Assembly: GCF_022414535.1 (NCBI RefSeq)
Contig: NZ_JADWYM010000039.1
Location: 1-64,000, forward strand
Direction: 5' to 3'
Length of the DNA stretch: 64,000 nucleotides
DNA from: Streptomyces sp. MUM 2J
GTDB taxonomy: Bacteria > Actinomycetota > Actinomycetes > Streptomycetales > Streptomycetaceae
Below are positions 16,466 through 25,553 of this stretch, piece by piece. The translations under genes were made by a program, and so were the position numbers. How positions within the stretch are numbered: the stretch's first letter is position 1; every line of letters starts with the position of its first letter. The notes beneath the pieces are model-generated. The model was not told where the DNA came from, ran no database searches, and was given only the letters and a program-made list of their open reading frames with translations.

Positions 16466-17109
16466 TCGAGGAGACCGCGGCGCATCGCCTCGGCGACGGC
16501 GGCGGCCCGGTCACTCACACCCAGCTTCTCGTAGAGGCGCTGGGTGTGCGTCTTGACGGTGCTGGGTGCGAGGTAGAGCTCCTCGGCGATCTGGGGGATG
16601 CTCTGGCCGGCGGCGAAGGCACAAAGCACCTGCGTCTCCCGTTCGCTGAGCGTCACACGATCGGCAGCGGCGTGCCGCCGGACCTGGTCCATCAGTGCGG
16701 TGGTGAGGTTGTCGGGAAGCACAGTGCCACCCCGGTGCACCCGGGCCACGGAGTCGACGATCTCGTTGACCGACGCGTCCTTGCCCAGATAGCCTGCCGC
16801 CCCTTCCTGTACGGCGTTGAAGATCAGTGCGTCGTCGGTGTACGCCGAGAGCAGCAGCGCCCGGGTGGGCAGGCGGTCGCGGACGACTGCTCTGACCACG
16901 GCGATGCCGTCGAGCTTCGGCAGTTGGTAGTCCACGACCGCGACGTCCGGTTCGTGGGCACGGATCAGGTCCAGGGCCTCCGCGCCGTCGGCCGCCTCCG
17001 CCACCACCTGTGCCTGACCGCTCTGGTTCAGTGCCCGGGTGACGCCTGCACGGTAGAGCGGGTGGTCGTCGGCCACCACCACGCGTATGCGCTGACCGCT
17101 GGTCTGCAT
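16462..17109 (-). CDS. NarL/LuxR-family response regulator
   Basis: 215 aa from the ATG at 17109, preferred over a GTG 15 nt upstream because AAGGA lies 8 nt before it. The receiver has RVVVADDHPLYRAGVTRAL (acidic pair), VAVVDYQLPKLDGIAVVRAV with the phosphorylated Asp, and LLLSAYTDDALI and GAAGYLGKDAS (switch Thr/Ser and Lys). The C-terminal LuxR helix-turn-helix is LSERETQVLCAFAAGQSIPQ and TVKTHTQRLYEKLGVSDRAA. It overlaps the kinase by 4 bp. Confidence 0.92.
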   Translation of the reverse strand: MQTSGQRIRVVVADDHPLYRAGVTRALNQSGQAQVVAEAADGAEALDLIRAHEPDVAVVDYQLPKLDGIAVVRAVVRDRLPTRALLLSAYTDDALIFNAVQEGAAGYLGKDASVNEIVDSVARVHRGGTVLPDNLTTALMDQVRRHAAADRVTLSERETQVLCAFAAGQSIPQIAEELYLAPSTVKTHTQRLYEKLGVSDRAAAVAEAMRRGLLE

Positions 17110-17289
17110 CGGCTCATCCTTCACCGCTGGGGCAGTCTCCCCCTCCCTTTACACCACTCTGTACTATTATCCGCCCCTTTCGGGTTCGTGCGGTCGTCCT
17201 ACTCGGCGCCGGGGTCCCGCCCCTGGAGGTCCCTGTGCCGGAGCCGGGGGCCGTCAGGGTGTGCTCCTCGGAGCCCGGGCGCCGAGGAG

Positions 17290-17317
17290 GGCCCCTCCGC
17301 CACGGGGCGGAGGGGCC
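17290..17317 (-). terminator. Terminator after the ABC exporter gene
   Basis: 12-bp perfect stem GGCCCCTCCGCC/GGCGGAGGGGCC with a 4-nt loop, about 50 bp beyond the ABC stop; a second weaker hairpin (CCTCGG...CCGAGG) follows. It separates the exporter from the two-component operon, which therefore has its own promoter in 17110-17290. Confidence 0.75.
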
Positions 17318-17368
17318 TGGAAGCCAGCCGGTGCCGGTTTCATCGGTCACCGCTCCGTACACCGGATC

Positions 17369-19159
17369 TCATCGGGCGGGGCGGAGCGGGGACGGCCGGC
17401 CGTGATGTTCGCCGAGCTGGGTGCTCGCCAGCTGCCGGTAGAGGGCGTCGGTCCGGAGAAGTTCGTCGTGCGTGCCCGTGGCGCGGACACGGCCGTCACT
17501 GAGCACGATGATGTGGTCCGCGTCGGCGACGGTGGACAGGCGGTGAGCGATGGCGACGATCGCGCACCTGCGGGAGAGGTCGTGCAGGACCTGTCTCAGG
17601 GCGTGTTCGGACCGTGCGTCCAGTTGCGACGTCGCCTCGTCCAGAAGGAGGACGGAGGGGTTGGGCAGCAGAGCACGCGCGATGCTCAGGCGCTGGCGTT
17701 CCCCGCCGGAGAGGCCGGTTCCCTGGTCGCCGAGTTGCGTGTCCAGGCCGGCGGGGAGCAACGCGACGACGTCGGCGAGTTGTGCCATCCGGACGGCTTC
17801 ACCGATCTGGTCCTCCGTGGCGTCGGGCTGTGCGTAGACGAGGTTCTCCCGGACGGTGCCGCGCATCGTGGGGATGTCCTGCTGCACGTAGCCCACGTGG
17901 GCACGCAGGCTGTCCAGGGTGAGCGACTCGAGTGCACGACCCGCTAGTTCGATGTGTCCGCCGGTTGGCCGGTAGAAGCCCTCGATGAGGTGGAACACGG
18001 TCGATTTGCCGGCACCGGACGGGCCGACGATGGCGGTCAGACCGCGAGCCGGCACGGTGAAGGTGGCGCCGGAGAGAGCCGGGGGGCCCTGCGGTCCGTA
18101 GCTGAAGTACACGTCCTGGAAACGGACGGCCGACTTGTGTCCGTGGTCGGGCCGCACGGGCCGGGCACCGTGCTGGGGCAGGGCGTCTTCCTGGGGGAGG
18201 CCGGCCAGTTCGTCCACACGCTGGACGGCCGCCCGCCCCTGCTGGAACTGGCCTATGGCTACGAAGACCATGACCAGCGGGGAGACCATGTAGAACAAGT
18301 ACATGACGAACGCGGTCAGGTCGGCGAGTGCGATCCCCCCGTTGGCGACCCGGGTCATCCCCACGCCGACCGTGATGGCCAGCGATGCCTGAAGTCCCAC
18401 GTTCATGGCCGGAGTCATCAGGGCGTTGAGGGCGCTGACATGGACACCAGAGTCCCTGGCCCGGCTGGCCAGCGCGGTGAGCCGTCGTTGTTCGCGGTCC
18501 TCGGCCCGTGCGGCTTTGACGGTTGGCAGGGCACTCAGGACACGCTGGAGGTCGGCGCCGAAGCTACCGGTGTCCTCCCGGTTCTGGAGGGCAGTCCGAC
18601 GGAGTCGGCGGGCGATCATGAGTGCCAGGCAACTGGCCACCGTCAGGCATCCGAGCGTGATGAGCATCAGCCAGACGTCGATCAGGAACATCAGGACCAC
18701 GCCGCCGACGACCATGAAGCCGTTGATGGTCAACTGGGCCAGACTCTGGGACAGAGTGATCCGGACCAGTGACGTGTCCGTCACCATACGGGTCTGGATG
18801 TCCCCCTGCGGGTGGCTGGCGAAGGCCGCAAGCCGGGCGTGCAGGAGCCGGCCTGCCAGCAGTCCGCGGACGTCGCGGACGATGTTCTCGCCCGCTCGTC
18901 CTACGAGGTAGGCCTGGAGGGAGGTGAAGACCGCGTCTGCCAGGAAGAGCAGGCACAGCACGGCGATCGGCCCGCCCAACGGTTCGTCCAGACCTGCTGC
19001 GCGGACGAGCCGGCCGATGACATAGGGCTGGGCGAGACTGGCTGCCACGCCGATGACCCCGAGGATCGTGCCGGTGATGAGGGCGGCGCGGTGCCGCCCT
19101 GCCAGGCGCCACAGGGTGGACTTCCGGGTCGTCTGCTGTGCGGTCGGGGAGCCGGACAC
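17369..19159 (-). CDS. ABC transporter, fused membrane and ATPase domains (exporter type)
   Basis: 596 aa from the GTG at 19159 (GGAG 8 nt upstream). Residues about 20-320 form a six-helix type-1 exporter domain starting LWRLAGRHRAALITGTILG. The ATPase has Walker A GPSGAGKST, Q-loop YVQQDIPTMRG, signature LSGGERQR, Walker B VLLLDEATSQLD and H-loop IAHRLST. There is no N-terminal C39 peptidase, so it would export without cleaving a double-Gly leader. It is 4 nt downstream of the small Pro-rich ORF and ends in its own terminator. It likely exports, or gives immunity to, the peptides or another hydrophobic compound. Confidence 0.9.
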   Translation of the reverse strand: MSGSPTAQQTTRKSTLWRLAGRHRAALITGTILGVIGVAASLAQPYVIGRLVRAAGLDEPLGGPIAVLCLLFLADAVFTSLQAYLVGRAGENIVRDVRGLLAGRLLHARLAAFASHPQGDIQTRMVTDTSLVRITLSQSLAQLTINGFMVVGGVVLMFLIDVWLMLITLGCLTVASCLALMIARRLRRTALQNREDTGSFGADLQRVLSALPTVKAARAEDREQRRLTALASRARDSGVHVSALNALMTPAMNVGLQASLAITVGVGMTRVANGGIALADLTAFVMYLFYMVSPLVMVFVAIGQFQQGRAAVQRVDELAGLPQEDALPQHGARPVRPDHGHKSAVRFQDVYFSYGPQGPPALSGATFTVPARGLTAIVGPSGAGKSTVFHLIEGFYRPTGGHIELAGRALESLTLDSLRAHVGYVQQDIPTMRGTVRENLVYAQPDATEDQIGEAVRMAQLADVVALLPAGLDTQLGDQGTGLSGGERQRLSIARALLPNPSVLLLDEATSQLDARSEHALRQVLHDLSRRCAIVAIAHRLSTVADADHIIVLSDGRVRATGTHDELLRTDALYRQLASTQLGEHHGRPSPLRPAR

Positions 19160-19163
19160 CGTC

Positions 19164-19427
19164 TCACTCCGTCCCGTAGGTGTCAGGGGGGCAGGGTGGG
19201 GCGGCCGGCGCCGACGGCGGCACCCTGGTGGGGCGGCGGTCCGGGTACGGGGGCGTGGGCGCCGCTCTCCCTCCGGCGGCGGGCTCATGCCTGCCCGCGG
19301 GCGACGGGCCGCCGAGTCCGAAGAAGGCGCCGTTCGCCGGGCGGCGAGCACCTGTGCGGGCGGGTACGGGGCGCGGTACGGGACCTGGACCGAGCCGCAC
19401 GATCGGCACTGAAGGTGCCCATGCCAT
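19164..19427 (-). CDS. Small proline-rich protein upstream of the ABC exporter
   Basis: 87 aa starting MAWAPSVPIVRLGPGPVPRP. GGAGG lies 6 nt before the ATG and the stop is 4 nt before the exporter start, so translational coupling is likely. The sequence is about one fifth proline with Ala/Arg/Gly, low in hydrophobic residues, containing NGAFFGLGGPSPAGRHEP. No family recognised. It could be a leader ORF that tunes exporter translation, a small accessory or substrate peptide, or a chance frame in GC-rich DNA; the ribosome binding site favours a real gene. Confidence 0.4.
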   Translation of the reverse strand: MAWAPSVPIVRLGPGPVPRPVPARTGARRPANGAFFGLGGPSPAGRHEPAAGGRAAPTPPYPDRRPTRVPPSAPAAPPCPPDTYGTE

Positions 19428-19499
19428 GACGTCCTCCCGGTCCCCCTTCGGCCTCAGCGCCGTCGGATGCCGGGACAGCGCGCACTGCCCGCATTCCCC

Positions 19500-19672
19500 C
19501 CGCGCCTCGGAAACGCAGTCACCGATATCAACACAGTAGTCGACATAGGGCACATATCGCCCAATTGGCCCCTTACTATTCATCCAGTTAGCATTGTGGC
19601 AGCGCATCAACGGCTCCGCCACGGTGACCGGCGTTGCGGTCCGGGGCGGTGCCCTGACAACGGGAGCGCGGC
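19500..19672 (+). promoter_or_regulatory. AT-rich promoter region of the HTTM-hydrolase operon
   Basis: About 19505-19605 is strikingly AT-richer than its surroundings (for example CCTTACTATTCATCCAGTTA), as expected for an active promoter in this genome. It lies between the divergent Pro-rich ORF/exporter unit and the HTTM-hydrolase gene and could drive both. Exact -35/-10 boxes cannot be assigned. Confidence 0.35.
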
Positions 19673-21598
19673 ATGTCGAGGTCTCGTGGTCGCACGGCGA
19701 AGGCACTGTCCACCGTCTTCGGGCCGATACCCGTCACCAGGGAGCGGGCGATGGCCGTGTCCGAGCGTCTTGCCGCCATGACCACGGTCGTTGCCAGCCT
19801 CGAGTACCTGCGCCGCAAGGAGGACCGGGAGCCGGGCGGGCTGAACGACTGGAGGATCGGGCGGGACACGTACATCACGCTGTCACCGCTCAGGCGCCGG
19901 ATCCTGGACGTGATCGGCGACGAGCGGGCCACCAATGCGCTGTTCTGCGCGCAGGCGGCCGCCGGTGGTGCCCTGCTTCTGCCGTCCCGGGGACGCTGGC
20001 GGGGCGCAGCCAGCATGTTCCTGGGGCTCAGCAACCTCGCGCTGTACGCGCGGCGCCGGTACGGCACGGACGGGTCGGACCAGGTGGCGATGCTGGTGCA
20101 GACGGCGGTGGGGGCGGCACGGATGTCCCGCACGCCTCAGGTCCAGGACGCCCTCCTGTGGTACATCGCGCTCCAGTCGAACCTCTCGTACGCCGTCTCC
20201 GGCTGGGTCAAACTCCTGGGCGCCGAGTGGCGCCAGGGGACGGCGCTGGCGGGCATCATGCGGACCCGGACGTACGGCCACGAGCGCATGTGGCGCTGGG
20301 CCGACGGGCATCCCAGGACCGCGCGGTGGCTGGCGCACGGCGTGCTCGCGATGGAGTGCCTGTTCCCCTTGGTGTACCTGCCTGGTGGGCTGCTGGCGCG
20401 GCCGATGATCGCCAGCGCGGCGGCCTTCCACACGGCCAACGGTTACTTCATGGGCCTGGGGCGGTTCGCAACGGCGTTCGCGTCGATGCACCCGATGGTC
20501 GCCTACACCACCACCCCGCGGTCCCGCCCCGAGGTGGCCGACCGCGACGACACCATGGCGAAGGCGATGGGTCTGGCTCTGGCCGGTGCGGCGGCGTTCG
20601 GTGCGCTGCGGGCCGTCGACCGCCGGCAGTGGGCCCGGGACAGCTGGCCCGGCAGCCTGAGCGTGGCCACCAGGCACGGCAACAAGATCAGCTACTACCG
20701 CATGAGCGGCTCGGCGAAGGGCGAGAAGCCGGTCGTCGTCATGTGCTGCGGACTCGCCTCGTCGCCGGAGATCTTCGGGTGGGTCCTGCAGACGCTGCGG
20801 GAGGACGGGGCATGCGACGTGATCACCTACAGCCGGGCCGGCGTCGGTCCGAGTACCTACGCGGGTGATGAACCGTTCAGCCTGCAGGAATCCGTGGACG
20901 ACCTGGTCGACCTCGTCACCGAGGTCGCTCCCGAGGGTCGCCCCGTGGTCCTGGTCGGCCACTCCCTGGGAGGAGAGATCGCCCGCCGCGCCGCGCTGGA
21001 CCTCGGTGACCGGGTGACCGGCGTGGTGTACCTGGACAGCTCCCACCCGGAGGAGCTGCAGCGCTCGGAGAAGCAGAGCGAGACGGCTGAAGCGCTGGAC
21101 CACTCGCTCGGCATCATCGCGGCCAGCCTGCGCAGTGGCATGGGCGTGCTGATGCCGCACCCGGCCTGGGTGAAAGACCTCCCCGCCGACGTCCGGCGCC
21201 GGGCTTTCGCCCAGTTCGCCGACAGCCGGATCTGGTGGACGGGACGACGGGAGTGGCGAGCCGCGGAAGAGGACTTCCGATCCTTCGAGGGCCCGCTGCC
21301 GCCGATCGCCTCGCATGCCCTGGTGCTGTCCGCCCAGAAGACGTTGGACATGGATCCCGCACACGGCGCGATGAGTGAGGATCTGGGCCATGCCCACCAG
21401 GGTGACGGCCGGGTCGTGCGGTCCGTCACAGTCCCGCGGGCCGGTCATGAATCCATCCTGACCGATCCGGGCTTCGGCCAGCAGACGGCGCGGCACATCC
21501 TCGCCTTCCTGCAGGACATCGACGCCGTTCCGCGGACCGACGGCGATTCCGGGGAAGCGGGACGCGGCGGTACCGATCGAGGACAGCCAAGCAGGTGA
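19673..21598 (+). CDS. HTTM/SdpB-like membrane domain fused to an alpha/beta hydrolase
   Basis: 641 aa, ATG at 19673 with GGGAG 6 nt upstream. Residues about 60-330 are membrane-spanning with the feel of HTTM (vitamin-K-carboxylase-like/SdpB) proteins: SPLRRRILDVIGDERATNAL, LLWYIALQSNLSYAVSGWVK, LGAEWRQGTALAGIMR, and a helix with AAFHTANGYFMGLGRFA. Residues about 345-640 form an alpha/beta hydrolase with oxyanion segment VVVMCCGLASSPEIFGWV, nucleophile VGHSLGGEIARRA (Ser431) and late His in PRAGHESIL (His592). HTTM proteins such as SdpB work with SdpA to make the SDP toxin. The fused hydrolase could cleave or acylate a peptide or lipid. It abuts the SdpA/DUF5819-like gene. Confidence 0.75.
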   Translation: MSRSRGRTAKALSTVFGPIPVTRERAMAVSERLAAMTTVVASLEYLRRKEDREPGGLNDWRIGRDTYITLSPLRRRILDVIGDERATNALFCAQAAAGGALLLPSRGRWRGAASMFLGLSNLALYARRRYGTDGSDQVAMLVQTAVGAARMSRTPQVQDALLWYIALQSNLSYAVSGWVKLLGAEWRQGTALAGIMRTRTYGHERMWRWADGHPRTARWLAHGVLAMECLFPLVYLPGGLLARPMIASAAAFHTANGYFMGLGRFATAFASMHPMVAYTTTPRSRPEVADRDDTMAKAMGLALAGAAAFGALRAVDRRQWARDSWPGSLSVATRHGNKISYYRMSGSAKGEKPVVVMCCGLASSPEIFGWVLQTLREDGACDVITYSRAGVGPSTYAGDEPFSLQESVDDLVDLVTEVAPEGRPVVLVGHSLGGEIARRAALDLGDRVTGVVYLDSSHPEELQRSEKQSETAEALDHSLGIIAASLRSGMGVLMPHPAWVKDLPADVRRRAFAQFADSRIWWTGRREWRAAEEDFRSFEGPLPPIASHALVLSAQKTLDMDPAHGAMSEDLGHAHQGDGRVVRSVTVPRAGHESILTDPGFGQQTARHILAFLQDIDAVPRTDGDSGEAGRGGTDRGQPSR

Positions 21599-21599
21599 G

Positions 21600-22223
21600 G
21601 TGACCGACCCCATGACCCCGACCTCCGTGGTGACCCGTGCCTTCACCGGGCCTGGCGGCCTGACCAGGCTGGCATGCGGCGGAATGCTCGTGGGAACGGT
21701 GGCGACGCAGCACCCGAACCAGCTCTTCAACCGCGTACAGCAACTCGACAGCATGGCCGTGCTGTTCCCGAACTGGCGCTTCTTCGCCCCCACTCCGGCC
21801 CGCCACGACTACCAGTTCCTGTACCGCACGCTGAGCGTCGACCGCGAGACGTCGCCCTGGAGGACGGTCGAGGTGATCGTCGGCCGCAGGGTGTGGCAGA
21901 TCGTGTGGTTCCCGGGGCGACGCGCGGAGAAGGCCATCTTCGACGCCTGCCAGGAAGTCATCCTGATCCTCGACGACGGCTTCTCGGTGGCGGAGCACCA
22001 CCCGGCGTACCGCATGCTCCGCGAGTTCATCCGGAACCGGATCAACCAGTCCGGCGCAGCGGGGATCAAAGGGTTCCAGTTCGCGCTCGCACGAGCGGCC
22101 GGATACGACACCTCGGAGGAGCCCGAGATCGTCTTCGTCTCCCCCTACGTCCCGCTCCGGCCGACTCCGGCAGACGCACGGGGCGGGCGAGCGCCCACGG
22201 CACCGGACGGCGCTCCTTCCTGA
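21600..22223 (+). CDS. DUF5819/SdpA-like protein, partner of the HTTM protein
   Basis: 207 aa from the GTG at 21600, one base after the stop of the HTTM-hydrolase gene, so strongly coupled. One hydrophobic segment lies near residues 20-38. The motif LFPNWRFFAPTPARHDYQF (about 55-73) is the hallmark 'W-x-FFAP-x-P' of DUF5819 and SdpA-type proteins, which occur beside HTTM/SdpB proteins in peptide-toxin loci. The rest (WRTVEVIVGRRVWQIVWFPG) is a beta-rich soluble domain. In Bacillus, SdpA and SdpB are required to turn pro-SdpC into toxin. The assignment rests on motif and neighbour; sequence identity was not measured. Confidence 0.7.
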   Translation: MTDPMTPTSVVTRAFTGPGGLTRLACGGMLVGTVATQHPNQLFNRVQQLDSMAVLFPNWRFFAPTPARHDYQFLYRTLSVDRETSPWRTVEVIVGRRVWQIVWFPGRRAEKAIFDACQEVILILDDGFSVAEHHPAYRMLREFIRNRINQSGAAGIKGFQFALARAAGYDTSEEPEIVFVSPYVPLRPTPADARGGRAPTAPDGAPS

Positions 22224-22852
22224 CCCTGCGACGCGCAGCCGGGGCACGAACGGTGAGGTGGCCACCAGCCACCGCCGTGGCCTGGTCCAGTCGCACCGCC
22301 GCTCGCGGGACCACGGTCACGCGCTGCCCGCCGGGCAGCGCGCGAGAACAGCAGGCGGCCGTCCGAGCACCCGGGGTCGCACCGCCCCCACGGCCTGCAG
22401 CACCTGCCCGCCGGCGCAACACGGGATCCCGGCGCCCCCGGTGCCGGCCTGCGGGTCGGCCGATGACACGAAGCGGCCAGGGCCTGCGGATTCCCTGCTG
22501 TTCGCTGAGTGCTCTGCTCCGGCATACGCGAGTACCCTCCCGTCTCGGACAGCGCACCGGCCAGAGGCACGAACCGTCCCCGACAGCCTGGAAGTCAGCG
22601 TCGATCGGTGATGGGCCGGGCCACAGCCCGTTGCGCATCACTTCCGGTGCCGTGTGGCCGCAGCTGACGTGCAGATTCAGTGAGGGCGCTGGGAAGTCCT
22701 GCGGGCAGGCCTTCGTCCGGTGGACAGCCGGGTCCCCCGATCGGGGAACGACGCGTCGTCCGTGGTGGGGGCCGAGCAGCGGACGGGTGAAGAAGGCGCC
22801 GGCGCTCATCCTGGTGGGACACGACCCCACGGCAAAGGGAGGCGGGCACGCC
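22224..22852. other. Intergenic stretch before peptide C
   Basis: 629 bp with no credible gene on either strand. It separates the HTTM/SdpA-like pair from peptide C and presumably holds the promoter of the latter. Confidence 0.4.
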
Positions 22853-23035
22853 ATGACAGTGCAGCACATGATCGAGCAGTTCACCGTCGAGAATCTGGGC
22901 GACCTGAACGAGGACAGCACCGGGACGTTCCCCCACGGGCCCGGGGCTGTGGCCTCCGCCGGTCTGACGATGGCCGCGGTCGCCGTCGTGATCTCCGTCA
23001 GTGTCGGGACAGCGGTCGCCGCCGCGTACGGCTGA
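22853..23035 (+). CDS. Small hydrophobic peptide C (family member next to SdpA-like gene)
   Basis: 60 aa starting MTVQHMIEQFTVEN; AAGGGAGG lies about 10 nt before the ATG. It follows the family plan: an N-terminal helix, NLGDLNEDSTGTFPHGPGAV, then a long Ala/Val/Ile/Ser stretch ending AVAAAYG. Compared with peptide A it shares only the LG(D/E)LxE core and the small-residue C-terminus, so it is a distinct type. A perfect 14-bp terminator follows. Its position 630 bp after the HTTM/SdpA-like pair makes it the best candidate substrate of that machinery. Confidence 0.7.
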   Translation: MTVQHMIEQFTVENLGDLNEDSTGTFPHGPGAVASAGLTMAAVAVVISVSVGTAVAAAYG

Positions 23036-23094
23036 ACCGGGACACGACACGACGCAAGAGCACCCGGACAACCGACGCACCCAGGGAGCACATC

Positions 23095-23130
23095 GTGGTG
23101 GGGTCCTCACGGCCGCGAGGACCCCACCAC
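23095..23130 (+). terminator. Strong terminator after peptide C
   Basis: Perfect 14-bp stem GTGGTGGGGTCCTC/GAGGACCCCACCAC with an 8-nt loop, 60 bp beyond the peptide stop. It shows that the peptide is a transcribed unit ended here and not read through into the oxidoreductase. Confidence 0.85.
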
Positions 23131-23759
23131 GCACGACCTCACCGAACCCCTCGCTACCTCCCGGCTCAGCGGGACGTGCCTTCAGCCACTGATGGAGCCG
23201 GACCGGAAGAGCTCCAGCCCCGACACCGCCACCCTGTGGCGGGGCCGGCGGTCGGCGACGAACAGGAAGCGTTCGGGAGCCGCAGGGAAACGGCTGTGGG
23301 CTCGGGCAGCCTCTCCCCCAGGGCACCTGGGAACCTGGGGGACATCACCTTCTTCCTCGCACGGACGGAGACCTATGTCTCGGTCTCTCGACGCTGCCGA
23401 AGCGCTTCGGTCGCAACATGCCGGGCCGGTCGATCGCCGGCAGCGTCTGTTGATCTCGTTCATGGGAATGCCTTTCGACGAGTCGGGGCGCCTCCGTCGA
23501 CAGTCACATTCTTCGTGCGGACTTAGACTGAGAACACCTGCAACGCCAAATCGGGACGACCTGCGTTCGGCGTCCACCGCATGACCGAAATCCCGGATGA
23601 ACCGTGGCCCCCCAACCGGTGGACGCCCACATCGAGCCTGTGGAATCGGCAGCCCGTGACGGATTGTGACGTCTGTCGTCAGGTTCCACAACCGGGTCGA
23701 AGGTCCGCTCCGGCCATACGAACCCTGGGGCCGGGCCATCAGAGGAAGCGGGGAAGGAC
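23131..23759. other. Intergenic stretch before the FAD oxidoreductase
   Basis: 629 bp without a gene I can support. Frames on both strands run open for up to about 190 codons, but none has a good start or a family signature. On the plus strand GNLGDITFFLARTE near 23330 loosely recalls a methyltransferase C-terminus, too short to call. Confidence 0.35.
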
Positions 23760-25229
23760 GTGGCAACAGACGTCGTGGTGGTGGGCAGCGGGCCGAACGG
23801 CCTGGCCGCCGCAGTCACCATGGCGCGCGCGGGCCTGTCCGTCGCCGTCTACGAGGCGGCGGCGGACATCGGCGGCGGGCTTCGCACTCAGTCACTCTTC
23901 CGTGACGACGTGGTTCACGACATCTGCTCGGCCGTCCACCCCATGGCGCCGGCGTCCGCGTTCTTCCGGGAGTTCGACCTGGCAGCCCGGAACGTCGAGC
24001 TCCTCCAGCCAGAGATCAGCTACGCACACCCGCTCGACAACGGCCAGGCGGCACTCGCCCACCACGCCCTGGACGCCACCTGTGCGGGCCTGGGCCGTGA
24101 CGGCCGGGCCTGGCGAGCACTGATGGAACCCCTGCTGGCGCGCAGTCAGGCCGTGGTCGATTTCGCACTCGGCGGACAGCGCAGTCTCCCGAGAGACCCC
24201 CACGCCCCGCTCCTCCTGGGGCTGGGCATGCTGCGTCACGGCACACCGCTCGCCCGGCACGCGTTCACCGGGCAGAAGGCAGCGGCACTGCTCGCCGGAG
24301 TGGCCGCCCATGCACTCGGCCGCATGCCGACTCCCTCCTCGGCTGCGGTGGCCCTGCTGCTGGGCCATCTCGCCCACGGCACCGGCTGGCCGCTCCCCCG
24401 CGGCGGGAGCAGGCGGATCGCCGAAGCCATGGTGTCCGACCTGAGGACCCACGGCGCGACTCTCAGCACCGGACAACGCATCGACGACCTGCGAGACACC
24501 TGCGACGCACGGGCCGTGCTCCTCGACCTCGGCCCGAAGGAATTCCTCAGGATCGCCGGCCCGCTGCTGCCACGGACCTACCGCATGGGGCTGCACGCCT
24601 TCCGGTACGGGCCGGCCGCCGCCAAGGTCGACTTCCTCACCTCAGGACCGATCCCCTGGGCCGCCCCGGAAGTGGGACCCGCGGGCACAGTCCACCTCGG
24701 AGGCCTGCAGAAGGACGTGTTCCGGCAAGAGTCACTGGTGGCCCGCGGCAGACCGGGCGGCGAACCGTTCGTCCTGGTCGTGGACCCGGCCACGACCGAC
24801 CCCGGACGTATCGGCGCCGGCGGGCATCGACCGGTATGGGCCTACGCCCACGTCCCCCATGCGGACCCCACCGACCCTGCGGACGTCGTCACCGCCCGCA
24901 TCGAACGATACGCACCAGGGTTCGCCGATACCGTCCTGGCACGCCGCTCCCTGACCGCACTCGACCTGGAGCAGTACAACCCGAACTACGTGGGAGGCGA
25001 CATCGCCGCGGGGGCCATGACCCTTCGCCAGACACTGCTGCGCCCCCTCCCCCGCTGGAACCCGTACCGCACCCCGCTACCCGGCGTGTACCTCTGCTCC
25101 GCCTCCACACCGCCGGGGCCCGGGGTCCACGGCATGGCCGGCCACCTGGCCGCCATCTGCGCGCTGCACCGCGAATTCGGAATCCGAACACCACCTTCTC
25201 TGTCTCCCGACACCCCGCCCACACCCTGA
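23760..25229 (+). CDS. FAD-dependent oxidoreductase, phytoene-desaturase-like
   Basis: 489 aa from the GTG at 23760 (GGGAAGGA upstream). The N-terminal dinucleotide-binding motif is VVVGSGPNGLAAAVTMARAG with the FAD-ribose Glu in VYEAAADIGGGLRT. The C-terminal FAD motif is PGVYLCSASTPPGPGVHGMA followed by GHLAA. This is the architecture of the CrtI/NAD(P)-FAD oxidoreductase family that desaturates or oxidises lipophilic substrates. It lies between peptide genes C and D and may modify a peptide or lipid, but could be an independent gene. Confidence 0.85.
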   Translation: MATDVVVVGSGPNGLAAAVTMARAGLSVAVYEAAADIGGGLRTQSLFRDDVVHDICSAVHPMAPASAFFREFDLAARNVELLQPEISYAHPLDNGQAALAHHALDATCAGLGRDGRAWRALMEPLLARSQAVVDFALGGQRSLPRDPHAPLLLGLGMLRHGTPLARHAFTGQKAAALLAGVAAHALGRMPTPSSAAVALLLGHLAHGTGWPLPRGGSRRIAEAMVSDLRTHGATLSTGQRIDDLRDTCDARAVLLDLGPKEFLRIAGPLLPRTYRMGLHAFRYGPAAAKVDFLTSGPIPWAAPEVGPAGTVHLGGLQKDVFRQESLVARGRPGGEPFVLVVDPATTDPGRIGAGGHRPVWAYAHVPHADPTDPADVVTARIERYAPGFADTVLARRSLTALDLEQYNPNYVGGDIAAGAMTLRQTLLRPLPRWNPYRTPLPGVYLCSASTPPGPGVHGMAGHLAAICALHREFGIRTPPSLSPDTPPTP

Positions 25230-25553
25230 GCTTGACTCCGCACGGGGATCTCGGATGGCCCTGCCTCGGCTGCCGAGGGTTCACCAGGTCTTCGACCGGG
25301 GGGAACCCGTTCTGGTCCGGGAGGGTCTCGAAGGTGGTCGGCGGTCTCGGCGAGGGTGGAGCATCGCCGGCGCCGCACGGTACCGCTGGCACGCGAACGC
25401 GACCCCTGTTCGTGATCAAAGGCTTCGAAAACCTTGATCATCAGAGGTCGCGTCACTCTCTGCCGAAGCGGGCAGGCGACGAGCAGCGGCGCTACACGTC
25501 TCGCCAGCTGAAAACGGTTCAGCCTTGACTCGGGTACGAGCCGGTACGCTTCC
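25230..25553. other. Convergent intergenic stretch
   Basis: 324 bp between the convergent oxidoreductase and peptide D. Minus-strand frames (for example VIKVFEAFDHEQGSRSRASG) have no recognised family; possibly a decayed transposase. No clear hairpin. Confidence 0.35.

Noticed and set aside
17369..19159. Peptidase-containing bacteriocin transporter
   Set aside because: No C39 peptidase domain precedes the membrane helices; the N-terminus starts directly at the transporter domain.
19883..21793. 636-codon minus-strand open frame
   Set aside because: Shadow of the HTTM-hydrolase gene, which has its own RBS and catalytic motifs.
23182..23474. Minus-strand frame starting MNEINRRC in the gap before the FAD oxidoreductase
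   Set aside because: RBS weak, Arg/Pro-rich antisense-like composition, no domain recognised.
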